This document shows, in pieces, positions 1 to 6,791 of a stretch of 9,640 nt of DNA. The notes beneath the pieces were generated by a model that worked only from the letters and a program-made list of their open reading frames with translations, did no database searches and had not been told where the DNA came from. How positions within the stretch are numbered: the stretch's first letter is position 1; the number at the start of each line of letters is the position of its first letter. The stretch is from Gammaproteobacteria bacterium (GTDB taxonomy: Bacteria > Pseudomonadota > Gammaproteobacteria > GCA-001735895), in assembly GCA_015494335.1 (NCBI GenBank), contig WGBK01000381.1:1-9640 (forward strand), read 5' to 3'. A program made the position numbers and the translations under genes.

Positions 1-1332
<1,332 letters not shown>

Positions 1333-1352
1333 CGAAGTCCTTCAAGCACAGT

Positions 1353-1382
1353 AAAAGGCCGGATCATCCGGCCTTTTCTTTT
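1353..1382 (+). terminator. Intrinsic terminator behind ftsH
   Basis: AAAAGGCCGGA (1353-1363) pairs perfectly with TCCGGCCTTTT (1367-1377) around a 3-nt loop, an 11-bp stem rich in GC at its core. A T-rich run (TTTTCTTTT, 1374-1382) forms and follows the 3' arm. It begins 20 nt after the ftsH stop codon and ends 14 nt before the folP start, so it should end most ftsH transcripts. The stem is close to a full palindrome. Confidence 0.88.
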
Positions 1383-1396
1383 GGACTCTTCGCAAC

Positions 1397-2221
1397 ATGA
1401 AACTCGAATTCACCCGCCCGCAGGTCATGGGTATCCTCAATGTCACGCCCGATTCCTTTTCCGACGGCGGGCGTTTTCTCCGTCGCGTCTCGGCCCTCGA
1501 GCATGCGCGCAGGCTCATCGACGAAGGTGCCGATATCCTCGACATCGGTGGTGAATCCACCCGCCCGGGGGCTGAGCCGGTTCCGCTGGAAGAGGAGCTG
1601 AAACGGACCATCCCGTTGATCGAGTCCATACGCGGTTTCTCCGATATCCCCATCTCCATCGACAGCAGCAAGCCCGAGGTCATGCGGGCAGCCGCCGAAG
1701 CGGGTGCCGACCTGATCAATGATGTCTGGGCGCTGCGTCGTCCCGGCGCCCTCGAGGCCGCGGTCGAGACTGGCCTGCCGGTCTGCCTGATGCACATGCG
1801 TGGCGAGCCGGGCAGCATGCAGCAGAATCCGCAATACGACGATGTGGTGTCAGAGGTTCGCGATTTCCTGCTGCAGCGGGCCGAAGTGGCGCAACAGGCC
1901 GGCATTCCGCGATCCCGGATCCTGCTCGATCCCGGCTTCGGTTTCGGCAAGAACCTGGAGCAGAACCTGCAGCTGTTCCGCGCCCTGGATCGCTTCAAGG
2001 CGACGGGCTATCCGCTACTGGTGGGTATATCGCGCAAGAGCATGATCGGCGGCATTACCGGCCGGCCGGTGGAACAGCGCCTGGCCGGCAGTATTGCCTT
2101 TGCGGTTCTGGCGGCGCAGGCCGGGAGCGATGTGATCCGTGTGCACGATGTCGCAGAAACCCGTGACGCGCTGGCTATAGTGCAGGCTGTCGAGGATCAA
2201 CCACAGGATACGCCATCATGA
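1397..2221 (+). CDS. folP: Dihydropteroate synthase
   Basis: DHPS condenses p-aminobenzoate with dihydropterin pyrophosphate to give dihydropteroate in cytosolic folate synthesis, and is the target of sulfonamides. The 274-residue protein has the family length. Signature 1 (MGILNVTPDSFSDGG) spans residues 11-25 and signature 2 (DIGGESTRPG) 49-58. The active-site residues known from E. coli (T62, D96, N115, D185, K221, R255, H257) map here to T55, D89, N108, D178, K214, R248 and H250, a constant offset of 7, so there is no indel in the core. F21 and P57, matching E. coli positions 28 and 64 where sulfonamide resistance arises, are the wild-type residues. No other in-frame start exists between 1397 and an upstream stop at 1352. 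The Shine-Dalgarno is poor (GGA at 1383-1385). The last bases overlap the glmM start as ATGA, which suggests translational coupling. Confidence 0.98.
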   Translation: MKLEFTRPQVMGILNVTPDSFSDGGRFLRRVSALEHARRLIDEGADILDIGGESTRPGAEPVPLEEELKRTIPLIESIRGFSDIPISIDSSKPEVMRAAAEAGADLINDVWALRRPGALEAAVETGLPVCLMHMRGEPGSMQQNPQYDDVVSEVRDFLLQRAEVAQQAGIPRSRILLDPGFGFGKNLEQNLQLFRALDRFKATGYPLLVGISRKSMIGGITGRPVEQRLAGSIAFAVLAAQAGSDVIRVHDVAETRDALAIVQAVEDQPQDTPS

Positions 2222-3576
2222 CACGCCGCTATTTCGGAACCGACGGCATCCGCGGTCGCGTCGGCCAGGAGCCGATGACCGCCGATTTCGTCATGCGACT
2301 GGGCTGGGCCGCCGGCAAGGTACTGTCGGAGAAGGCCGCCGAGCGCCAGGAAAAGGGCCTGGTCGTGATCGGCAAGGACACCCGCATCTCTGGCTATATC
2401 TTCGAGGCCTCGCTGGAAGCCGGGCTGGCCGCAGCCGGTCTCGATGTGATGCTGATGGGGCCGATGCCGACCCCGGCCGTCGCCTACATGACACAGGCCC
2501 AGCGTGCCACCGCCGGTATCGTCATCAGCGCTTCGCACAACCCCTACTACGACGATGGCGTCAAGTTCTTCAGCGGCGACGGTTTCAAGCTGCCGGACGA
2601 GGTGGAGCTGGAGATCGAGGCAATGATCGACGAGCCGATGAAGATGGTCGAATCCCGTCATCTCGGCAAGGTCACGCGCATGGAGGATGCCCGTGGTCGC
2701 TACATCGAATTCTGCAAGAACTCGATCCCCTTCCGCACCAGCCTGCGTGGTATGAAGATCGTGCTCGATTGCGCCAATGGCGCGACCTACCATATCGCGC
2801 CGGCGGTATTCCGCGAGCTCGGCGCGGAGGTCATCGAGATGGGCGTCAGCCCCGACGGGCTCAACATCAACAAGGATTGCGGCGCCCTGCATCCGCAGAA
2901 CATGCGCGCCGCCGTACTCGAGCACCGGGCCGATGTCGGCATCGCCTTCGATGGCGACGGTGACCGGGTGATGATGATGGACGCCAACGGCGAGGTCATG
3001 GACGGTGACGAGATTCTGTTCGTCATCGCCAAGAGTCAGCTGGTGGGTCGCAGTAATGCCGGCGGCGTGGTCGGCACCCTGATGAGCAACCTCGGTCTCG
3101 AACATGCGCTCAAGACCCAGGGCATTCCCTTTGAACGGGCCAATGTCGGCGACCGCTATGTGATGGAGCGGCTGAAACAGCTCGGTTGGCACATCGGCGG
3201 AGAATCCTCCGGTCATATCATCGCCCTGAACCAGACCACCACCGGCGACGGCATCATCGCCGCGCTGCAAGTGCTGGCCTGGATGGTGGACAAGGGGCTG
3301 AGTCTGGCCGAGGCGCGCATGGGCATGAGCAAGTATCCCCAGTGCATGGTCAATGTGCCGGTGCCGTCGCGCATCAACCCGTCCGATTTCCCCGCCATTA
3401 CCGAAGCCGTGCAGGCGGCCGAGGCCGAACTGGCCGATCGCGGCCGGGTGCTGCTGCGGCCCTCCGGTACCGAGCCGCTGATTCGCGTCATGGTCGAAGG
3501 GCAGGATACCGCCCTGGTCGAGGAACTGGCCAACCGCATCGCCGATGTAGTGGCCAAGACGGCCGGGCAGAAATAG
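2218..3576 (+). CDS. glmM: Phosphoglucosamine mutase
   Basis: GlmM interconverts glucosamine-6-phosphate and glucosamine-1-phosphate, the step before GlmU makes UDP-GlcNAc for peptidoglycan and LPS. The 452-residue protein is slightly longer than E. coli GlmM (445). It opens with RRYFGTDGIRG, typical of the family. The phosphoserine loop reads SASHNP with the catalytic serine at S106. The Mg-binding loop DGDGDR lies at 245-250, the sugar-binding loop GGESSGHI at 328-335 (the GES form, as expected for an amino sugar), and the phosphate-binding loop RPSGTEPLIRV at 414-424. All four alpha-phosphohexomutase elements are present. Its ATG overlaps the folP stop by 4 nt. AGGA at 2205-2208 sits 9 nt upstream as a Shine-Dalgarno inside folP. 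The folP-glmM pairing behind ftsH is conserved in gammaproteobacteria. Function is secure. Confidence 0.98.
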   Translation: MTRRYFGTDGIRGRVGQEPMTADFVMRLGWAAGKVLSEKAAERQEKGLVVIGKDTRISGYIFEASLEAGLAAAGLDVMLMGPMPTPAVAYMTQAQRATAGIVISASHNPYYDDGVKFFSGDGFKLPDEVELEIEAMIDEPMKMVESRHLGKVTRMEDARGRYIEFCKNSIPFRTSLRGMKIVLDCANGATYHIAPAVFRELGAEVIEMGVSPDGLNINKDCGALHPQNMRAAVLEHRADVGIAFDGDGDRVMMMDANGEVMDGDEILFVIAKSQLVGRSNAGGVVGTLMSNLGLEHALKTQGIPFERANVGDRYVMERLKQLGWHIGGESSGHIIALNQTTTGDGIIAALQVLAWMVDKGLSLAEARMGMSKYPQCMVNVPVPSRINPSDFPAITEAVQAAEAELADRGRVLLRPSGTEPLIRVMVEGQDTALVEELANRIADVVAKTAGQK

Positions 3577-3592
3577 CCCGGCGAAAGGGCTA
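3574..3592 (+). other. Hairpin spanning the glmM stop codon
   Basis: TAGCCC (3574-3579, beginning with the glmM TAG) pairs with GGGCTA (3587-3592) around the 7-nt loop GGCGAAA. No T-run follows, so this is not a classical intrinsic terminator. It may stabilise the mRNA 3' end or mark an inefficient termination or processing site before tpiA. That role is inference. Confidence 0.45.
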
Positions 3593-3600
3593 CGCCGCGC

Positions 3601-3629
3601 TTGATTTATCCGTCCCCGGCCGGTACTCT
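3601..3629 (+). promoter_or_regulatory. Candidate sigma-70 promoter for tpiA
   Basis: TTGATT (3601-3606, 4 of 6 matches to TTGACA) and TACTCT (3624-3629, 3 of 6 to TATAAT, with the first, second and last bases kept) are separated by an optimal 17 nt. The start point would be near 3636, giving a leader of about 35 nt before the tpiA ATG. It lies in the only non-coding gap between glmM and tpiA. The -10 is weak, so this is a moderate call from pattern alone. Confidence 0.4.
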
Positions 3630-3670
3630 TTGCGCCCGTTTTGCAGCTCACACCCGAAATCGAGGATCCC

Positions 3671-4420
3671 ATGCGACGCACGCTGATTGCCGGCAACTGG
3701 AAAATGAATGGCTCTCTGGCCAGTATCGAGGCACTGATTGCCGGCATCAAGACAGGTTTGTCCGAGGTGGACAAGGCCGACATGGCCGTATGTCCTCCTT
3801 TCGTCTACATCCCGCGCGTGCGAGAGCTGATCGGCGATGCGCCGCTGGCCCTGGGCAGTCAGAACATCTGCGATCAGGCCTCGGGCGCCTATACCGGCGA
3901 GATTTCCGGAGCGATGCTGCAGGAATTTGGTTGTCGCTACGCAATCATCGGCCACTCCGAGCGCCGCAGCCTCTACGGCGAGACTGATGCGCTGATTGCC
4001 GCGCGCTTCGCAATGGCGCTGGAAACCGGCATCACCCCGATCCTCTGTGTCGGCGAGACCCTGGAACAGCGCGAGGCCGATGTCACCGAACAGGTGGTTG
4101 GCGAACAGCTCGATGCTGTCATCGAGCGTTCCGGCATCGAGTCCATCGGTCAGTGCGTCATCGCCTACGAACCGGTCTGGGCCATCGGCACCGGCAAGAC
4201 CGCCAGCCCCGAGCAGGCCCAGGCGGTGCATGCCTTCATCCGCGGCAAGCTGGCGGCGCAGCATGCCGAGGTGGCGGAGAAGGTGCAGATCCTCTACGGC
4301 GGCAGCATGAATGCCGGCAACGCGGCCGAGCTGCTGTCGCAGCCCGACATCGACGGCGGCCTGATCGGCGGCGCGTCGCTGAAGGCCGACGATTTTCTGG
4401 CGATCGGCAAGTCTGCCTGA
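3671..4420 (+). CDS. tpiA: Triosephosphate isomerase
   Basis: TpiA interconverts dihydroxyacetone phosphate and glyceraldehyde-3-phosphate in cytosolic glycolysis and gluconeogenesis. The 249-residue protein is a complete TIM barrel of standard length. Active-site residues are N9 and K11 (AGNWKMNG), catalytic H95 (IIGHSERRS) and catalytic base E167 in the signature AYEPVWAIGTG, followed by flexible loop 6. The phosphate-binding glycines are at GGS (210-212) and GG (233-234). I chose the ATG at 3671: GAGGA at 3662-3666 lies just upstream, and the product then starts MRRTLIAGNW as the family does. An in-frame TTG at 3641 would add ten residues without family support and lies almost at the predicted transcription start. 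A tpiA-secG neighbourhood is common in gammaproteobacteria. secG begins 30 nt downstream with no terminator between, so the two are probably co-transcribed. Confidence 0.97.
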   Translation: MRRTLIAGNWKMNGSLASIEALIAGIKTGLSEVDKADMAVCPPFVYIPRVRELIGDAPLALGSQNICDQASGAYTGEISGAMLQEFGCRYAIIGHSERRSLYGETDALIAARFAMALETGITPILCVGETLEQREADVTEQVVGEQLDAVIERSGIESIGQCVIAYEPVWAIGTGKTASPEQAQAVHAFIRGKLAAQHAEVAEKVQILYGGSMNAGNAAELLSQPDIDGGLIGGASLKADDFLAIGKSA

Positions 4421-4450
4421 TCGCCTTCTTCGATTCCTGACGAGACGCTC

Positions 4451-4873
4451 ATGGAAAACATCAATGCAATTCTGCTGGTCACGCAGGTGCTGCTTTCGGT
4501 CCTGCTGATTGCGCTGATCCTGCTGCAGCATGGCAAGGGCGCCGACGCCGGCGCGGCCTTCGGCAGCGGCGCTTCCGGCACCATCTTCGGTGCCCGTGGC
4601 TCCGGCAACTTCCTGACCAAGGCGACGGCCATTCTGGCAACCCTGTTCTTTGCCACCAGCCTGGGTCTGGCCTATATCGCCAGCCATCACGAAGGGCCGA
4701 AGAGCATTGTCGATTCCGTGGTCGAGGAACAGGCCCCGGAATCCACACCGGTGCTGCAGGCTCCGGCACCGGCGGAAGAGCAGCCGGCCGATCTGCCGCC
4801 GGCCGATTCCGGTTCCGAGGCGGCCGCTCCCGCCATGGACCAATCGCAGGGTGACCTGCCGCCTGCGGAATAG
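4451..4873 (+). CDS. secG: Protein-export membrane protein SecG with acidic C-terminal tail
   Basis: SecG is the small auxiliary subunit of the SecYEG translocon in the inner membrane and assists SecA-driven preprotein translocation. The 140-residue protein has two membrane segments (about 4-25 and 55-77). The conserved linker between them contains LLQHGKGADAGAAFG and SGTIFGARG, which identify the family. E. coli SecG has 110 residues. The extra length here is a tail (about 81-140) with 13 Asp/Glu, one Lys, 11 Pro and many Ala, probably disordered, in which DLPPAD (114-119) recurs as DLPPAE (135-140). The start is the ATG at 4451 with a weak GAG Shine-Dalgarno (4442-4444). It follows tpiA by 30 nt and precedes tRNA-Leu by 16 nt, so the tRNA may be cut from a secG transcript. 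Confidence 0.95.
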   Translation: MENINAILLVTQVLLSVLLIALILLQHGKGADAGAAFGSGASGTIFGARGSGNFLTKATAILATLFFATSLGLAYIASHHEGPKSIVDSVVEEQAPESTPVLQAPAPAEEQPADLPPADSGSEAAAPAMDQSQGDLPPAE

Positions 4874-4878
4874 CAGGC
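4861..4878 (+). other. Hairpin spanning the secG stop codon
   Basis: GCCTGC (4861-4866) pairs perfectly with GCAGGC (4873-4878) around the loop GGAATA. The secG TAG (4871-4873) falls in the loop and first base of the 3' arm. No T-run follows. It lies between the secG coding sequence and the tRNA 5' end at 4890, so it could protect the secG mRNA after tRNA processing, or act as a weak attenuator. Both roles are inference. Confidence 0.4.
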
Positions 4879-4889
4879 TCCTTGAACAA

Positions 4890-4974
4890 GCCGATGTGGT
4901 GGAATTGGTAGACACGCTATCTTGAGGGGGTAGTGGCGAAAGCCGTGCCGGTTCGACTCCGGCCATCGGCACCA
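4890..4974 (+). tRNA. leuU: tRNA-Leu, anticodon GAG
   Basis: This 85-nt class II tRNA reads CUC (and CUU by wobble) leucine codons. The acceptor stem GCCGATG (4890-4896) pairs fully with CATCGGC (4964-4970), followed by discriminator A (4971) and an encoded CCA (4972-4974). The anticodon stem CTATC/GGTAG (4917-4921/4929-4933, one T-G pair) closes the loop TTGAGGG with anticodon GAG at 4924-4926. The long variable arm is GGC-GAAA-GCC (4935-4944), which marks the Leu/Ser/Tyr class. The T arm is GCCGG-TTCGACT-CCGGC (4947-4963). It closely resembles E. coli tRNA-Leu(GAG), which also lies behind secG. No promoter is visible in the 16 nt after secG, so expression probably depends on upstream transcription and RNase P processing. 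Confidence 0.97.
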
Positions 4975-4981
4975 TATGTGC

Positions 4982-5005
4982 AAAACCGCCTTCGGGCGGT
5001 TTTTT
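4982..5005 (+). terminator. Intrinsic terminator behind tRNA-Leu
   Basis: AAAACCGCC (4982-4990) pairs with GGCGGTTTT (4995-5003) around a TTCG tetraloop, a very stable closure, and the 3' end continues as a T-run to 5005. It starts 7 nt after the tRNA CCA end and separates the tpiA-secG-tRNA unit from the nuo operon. Confidence 0.93.
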
Positions 5006-5040
5006 CATGGGCGATCCCTCCACTTTCCTGTCCTTTCAAT

Positions 5041-5054
5041 TTGATCTGGATCAA
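5041..5054 (+). promoter_or_regulatory. FNR/Anr-type binding site
   Basis: TTGATCTGGATCAA matches the FNR/Anr/Dnr consensus TTGAT-N4-ATCAA at every fixed position. FNR-family proteins respond to oxygen (or NO for Dnr) and commonly control respiratory genes; E. coli nuo itself is under FNR, ArcA and NarL control. The centre (5047/5048) is about 196 nt before the nuoA ATG and about 157 nt before the predicted start of the promoter at 5170-5198. That is too far for simple class II activation, so long-range repression, a second promoter, or work with another protein is possible. Confidence 0.7.
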
Positions 5055-5169
5055 GCCGGAGCCAACGGCTTTGCGGATGTCTGGAGCCCCGGGCCAATCG
5101 GCCCCGAAGGCGCGGTCTGTCAAGTCGATTCGGCTTATTCGGATATAACGAAACATTATCCCGGCTTTC

Positions 5170-5198
5170 TTGACTCCCCATCCGGCGGGCAATAGACT
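5170..5198 (+). promoter_or_regulatory. Sigma-70 promoter of the nuo operon
   Basis: TTGACT (5170-5175, 5 of 6 matches) and TAGACT (5193-5198, 4 of 6) are spaced by 17 nt. Transcription would begin near 5205 and leave a leader of about 39 nt before the nuoA ATG. It lies downstream of the tRNA terminator and directly before the operon, the expected place for the main nuo promoter. Confidence 0.65.
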
Positions 5199-5243
5199 CG
5201 CGGCCTGTTGTAGAACTCCATCCAACCGTACTCGGGTAGGGCC

Positions 5244-5600
5244 ATGCTGGGTAATTATCTGCCGATACTGATCTTCCTGATGGTCACTACCGTGATGGGC
5301 GCCGCCTTCATCATCATGGGCTGGATGCTCGGCCCCTCTCGTCCCGACGCGGAAAAGAACTCCCCCTATGAATGCGGCTTCGAGGCCTTTGAAGACAGCC
5401 GCATGAAATTCGATGTGCGCTACTACCTGGTCGCCATCCTGTTCATCATCTTCGATCTCGAGATCGCCTTCATGTTTCCCTGGGCCGTGGCCCTCGACAG
5501 CATCGGTCACTTCGGTCTGCTGGCCATGGGCCTGTTCCTCGGCGTGCTGGTGATCGGCTTCATCTACGAGTGGAAGAAGGGAGCGCTGGAATGGGAATAG
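5244..5600 (+). CDS. nuoA: NADH-quinone oxidoreductase subunit A
   Basis: NuoA (the ND3 homologue) is a small membrane subunit of complex I at the junction of the peripheral and membrane arms; its first loop reaches the quinone cavity. The 118-residue protein has three membrane segments (about 5-29, 60-80, 88-108). The loop after the first carries the conserved SPYECGFEAF with C44, the cysteine used in mitochondrial ND3 as the active/deactive marker. The second helix carries the conserved acidic pair in IFDLEIAF (D71, E73). The start MLGNYLPILIF is typical of the alpha/betaproteobacterial form. The ribosome site is modest (GGGTAGG, 5234-5240, only 3 nt from the ATG). It is the first gene of the operon and overlaps nuoB by 10 nt. 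Confidence 0.97.
   Translation: MLGNYLPILIFLMVTTVMGAAFIIMGWMLGPSRPDAEKNSPYECGFEAFEDSRMKFDVRYYLVAILFIIFDLEIAFMFPWAVALDSIGHFGLLAMGLFLGVLVIGFIYEWKKGALEWE
5577..5583 (+). promoter_or_regulatory. Shine-Dalgarno for nuoB
   Basis: AAGGGAG lies 7 nt upstream of the ATG at 5591, inside the nuoA reading frame. It favours that ATG over the in-frame GTG at 5570, which would sit upstream of this site. Confidence 0.7.
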
Positions 5601-6067
5601 AAGGCAAGCTGGAGCAGGGCTTCATCACCACCAGCGCGGACCAGTTGATCAACTGGGCCCGTACCGGCTCGATGTGGCCGATGACCTTCGGTCTCGCCTG
5701 TTGCGCCGTCGAGATGATGCAGGCGGGCGCTTCCCGCTATGACCTGGATCGCTTTGGCATCCTGTTCCGTCCCAGTCCGCGGCAGTCGGACGTGATGATC
5801 GTGGCCGGCACCCTGGTCAACAAGATGGCCCCGGCCCTGCGCAAGGTCTACGACCAGATGGCCGAGCCGCGCTGGGTGATCTCGATGGGCTCCTGCGCCA
5901 ATGGCGGGGGCTACTATCACTATTCCTACTCGGTGGTGCGCGGCTGCGATCGCGTGGTGCCGGTGGACATCTATGTACCCGGCTGTCCGCCGACGGCCGA
6001 GGCCTTGCTCTACGGCATTATCCAGCTGCAGAACAAGATCAAGCGAACCAACACCATTGCGCGCTGA
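5591..6067 (+). CDS. nuoB: NADH-quinone oxidoreductase subunit B (N2 cluster)
   Basis: NuoB (PSST homologue) carries the terminal [4Fe-4S] cluster N2 that hands electrons to quinone, next to NuoD. The 158-residue protein starts at the ATG supported by the ribosome site at 5577-5583. The N2 ligands are the tandem cysteines C37-C38 in GLACCAVEMM, C102 in GSCANGGG and C132 in VPGCPPTAEALL. A further cysteine, C119 in VVRGCDRVVPVDIY, is common in mitochondrial-type PSST but, as I recall, absent from the E. coli protein; it is not a ligand. The start region overlaps the end of nuoA by 10 nt. A single base separates its stop from the nuoC start, consistent with coupled translation. Confidence 0.97.
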   Translation: MGIEGKLEQGFITTSADQLINWARTGSMWPMTFGLACCAVEMMQAGASRYDLDRFGILFRPSPRQSDVMIVAGTLVNKMAPALRKVYDQMAEPRWVISMGSCANGGGYYHYSYSVVRGCDRVVPVDIYVPGCPPTAEALLYGIIQLQNKIKRTNTIAR

Positions 6068-6068
6068 G

Positions 6069-6791
6069 ATGGCCGACTTGAACGCACATGCCGATGCCCT
6101 GCGCGCCTTCTTCGGCGACAAGATCCAACTGACCCTGGCGCATCGCGAGCTGGAGCTGCGGGTTGAACCCGGGGATCTGCTCGAGGTCTGCACCGCATTG
6201 CGCGACGAGACCGATTTCGCCTATCAGCAGATGATCGATCTCTGCGGCGTCGATTACTCGCAATACGGCCAGGTGGAGTGGGACAGCCAAGCCAGCGCCA
6301 CCGGCTTCTCCCGCGCGGTCGAGCCGGTGACCATGGGGCGGCTCAGTTTCGGCGACGAGGTCGAGATCGCATCCGAAGGCCCGCGTTTCGCGTCGGTAAT
6401 GCAGTTGCTGTCCATTGCCCACAATCGGCGTCTGCGCGTCAAGTGCTTTGCCCCCGACGACGACCTGCCGATCCTGCCGTCGGTGACTGGTATCTGGGCC
6501 TCGGCCAACTGGTACGAGCGCGAGGCCTTCGATCTGTTCGGCATCCTCTACGCCGAACACCCCGATCTGCGCCGCATTCTCACCGACTACGGCTTTGTCG
6601 GCCATCCCTTCCGCAAGGACTTCCCGCTGGTCGGTCATGTCGAGATGCGTTACGACCCCGAGCAGCAGCGCGTGATTTACGAGCCCGTATCCATCGAGCC
6701 GCGGGTACTGACGCCGCGCACCCGGCGCAAGGATCATCGCTACCAGGTGCACCCGACCCATACCGTCGATACCGGGGGAGGGGAGGACTGA
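6069..6791 (+). CDS. nuoC: NADH-quinone oxidoreductase subunit C, separate from NuoD
   Basis: NuoC (30-kDa subunit homologue) is a structural subunit of the peripheral arm that packs against NuoD. The 240-residue protein has the family signature in its C-terminal half: WYEREAFDLFGI (148-159), HPDLRRILTDYGF (164-176) and GHPFRKDFPL (178-187). Between YSQYG (63-67) and GPRFASVMQLLS (104-115) lies a stretch of about 36 residues (68-103) absent from compact NuoC proteins, so the protein is longer than the roughly 200 residues of betaproteobacterial forms. The ATG at 6069 follows the nuoB TGA by one base and has no clear Shine-Dalgarno, so initiation probably depends on ribosomes ending nuoB. It is not fused to nuoD, unlike nuoCD of E. 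coli: the stop overlaps the nuoD start as TGATG. Confidence 0.96.
   Translation: MADLNAHADALRAFFGDKIQLTLAHRELELRVEPGDLLEVCTALRDETDFAYQQMIDLCGVDYSQYGQVEWDSQASATGFSRAVEPVTMGRLSFGDEVEIASEGPRFASVMQLLSIAHNRRLRVKCFAPDDDLPILPSVTGIWASANWYEREAFDLFGILYAEHPDLRRILTDYGFVGHPFRKDFPLVGHVEMRYDPEQQRVIYEPVSIEPRVLTPRTRRKDHRYQVHPTHTVDTGGGED
6774..6787 (+). promoter_or_regulatory. Purine-rich Shine-Dalgarno for nuoD
   Basis: GGGGGAGGGGAGGA gives two overlapping anti-16S matches 3 to 10 nt before the nuoD ATG at 6791. It encodes the Gly-rich tail of NuoC (TGGGED), so that tail may be shaped by the ribosome site. It supports separate initiation of nuoD rather than a fusion. Confidence 0.65.

Larger units (their letters stand above)
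5006..5243 (+). promoter_or_regulatory. Regulatory intergenic region upstream of nuoA
   Basis: These 238 nt hold no convincing gene; the short open frames here lack family resemblance and good ribosome sites. From left to right they contain a perfect FNR/Anr palindrome (5041-5054), a 5-bp inverted repeat GGGCC-AATC-GGCCC (5091-5104), a direct repeat ATTCGG (5128-5133 and 5137-5142), an isolated TATAAC hexamer (5144-5149) without a good -35, and a sigma-70 promoter (5170-5198). The region is somewhat more AT-rich than the flanking genes, as expected for a promoter region. It is the control region of the nuo operon. Confidence 0.75.

Noticed and set aside
3641..3670. TTG start at 3641 adding ten residues to TpiA
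   Set aside because: The family begins at MRRTLIAGNW, and the GAGGA ribosome site at 3662-3666 serves the ATG at 3671.
2197..3783. Long open frame of 528 codons on the minus strand opposite glmM
   Set aside because: It mirrors the strongly GC-biased codon pattern of glmM and reads as a His/Gly/Asp-rich string without a recognisable domain, while glmM on the other strand is unmistakable.
3590..5023. 477-codon open frame on the minus strand opposite tpiA, secG and the tRNA
   Set aside because: It crosses a tRNA gene, a terminator and two well-supported genes, with no family resemblance. It is a GC-bias shadow.
5058..5074. Possible sigma-54 promoter (GG ... TTGC) upstream of nuoA
   Set aside because: The GG and GC elements are 13 nt apart instead of the required 10, and the TGGCA part is missing.
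5077..5082. Class II FNR-dependent promoter with its -10 at this place
   Set aside because: ATGTCT and its neighbouring registers match the -10 consensus at no more than two positions.
5007..5195. Small open frames between the tRNA terminator and nuoA
   Set aside because: They begin right at the terminator or run over the FNR box, have no recognisable protein family, and do not have a convincing ribosome site.
5570..5590. GTG start at 5570 adding seven residues to NuoB
   Set aside because: The good Shine-Dalgarno AAGGGAG lies downstream of it and is correctly placed for the ATG at 5591.
6278..6790. Possible upstream extension joined to NuoD in one open frame (suggesting a NuoC-D-like fusion)
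   Set aside because: The upstream part reads through nuoC in a different frame and resembles nothing. The nuoD ATG at 6791 has a strong ribosome site and the family N-terminus.
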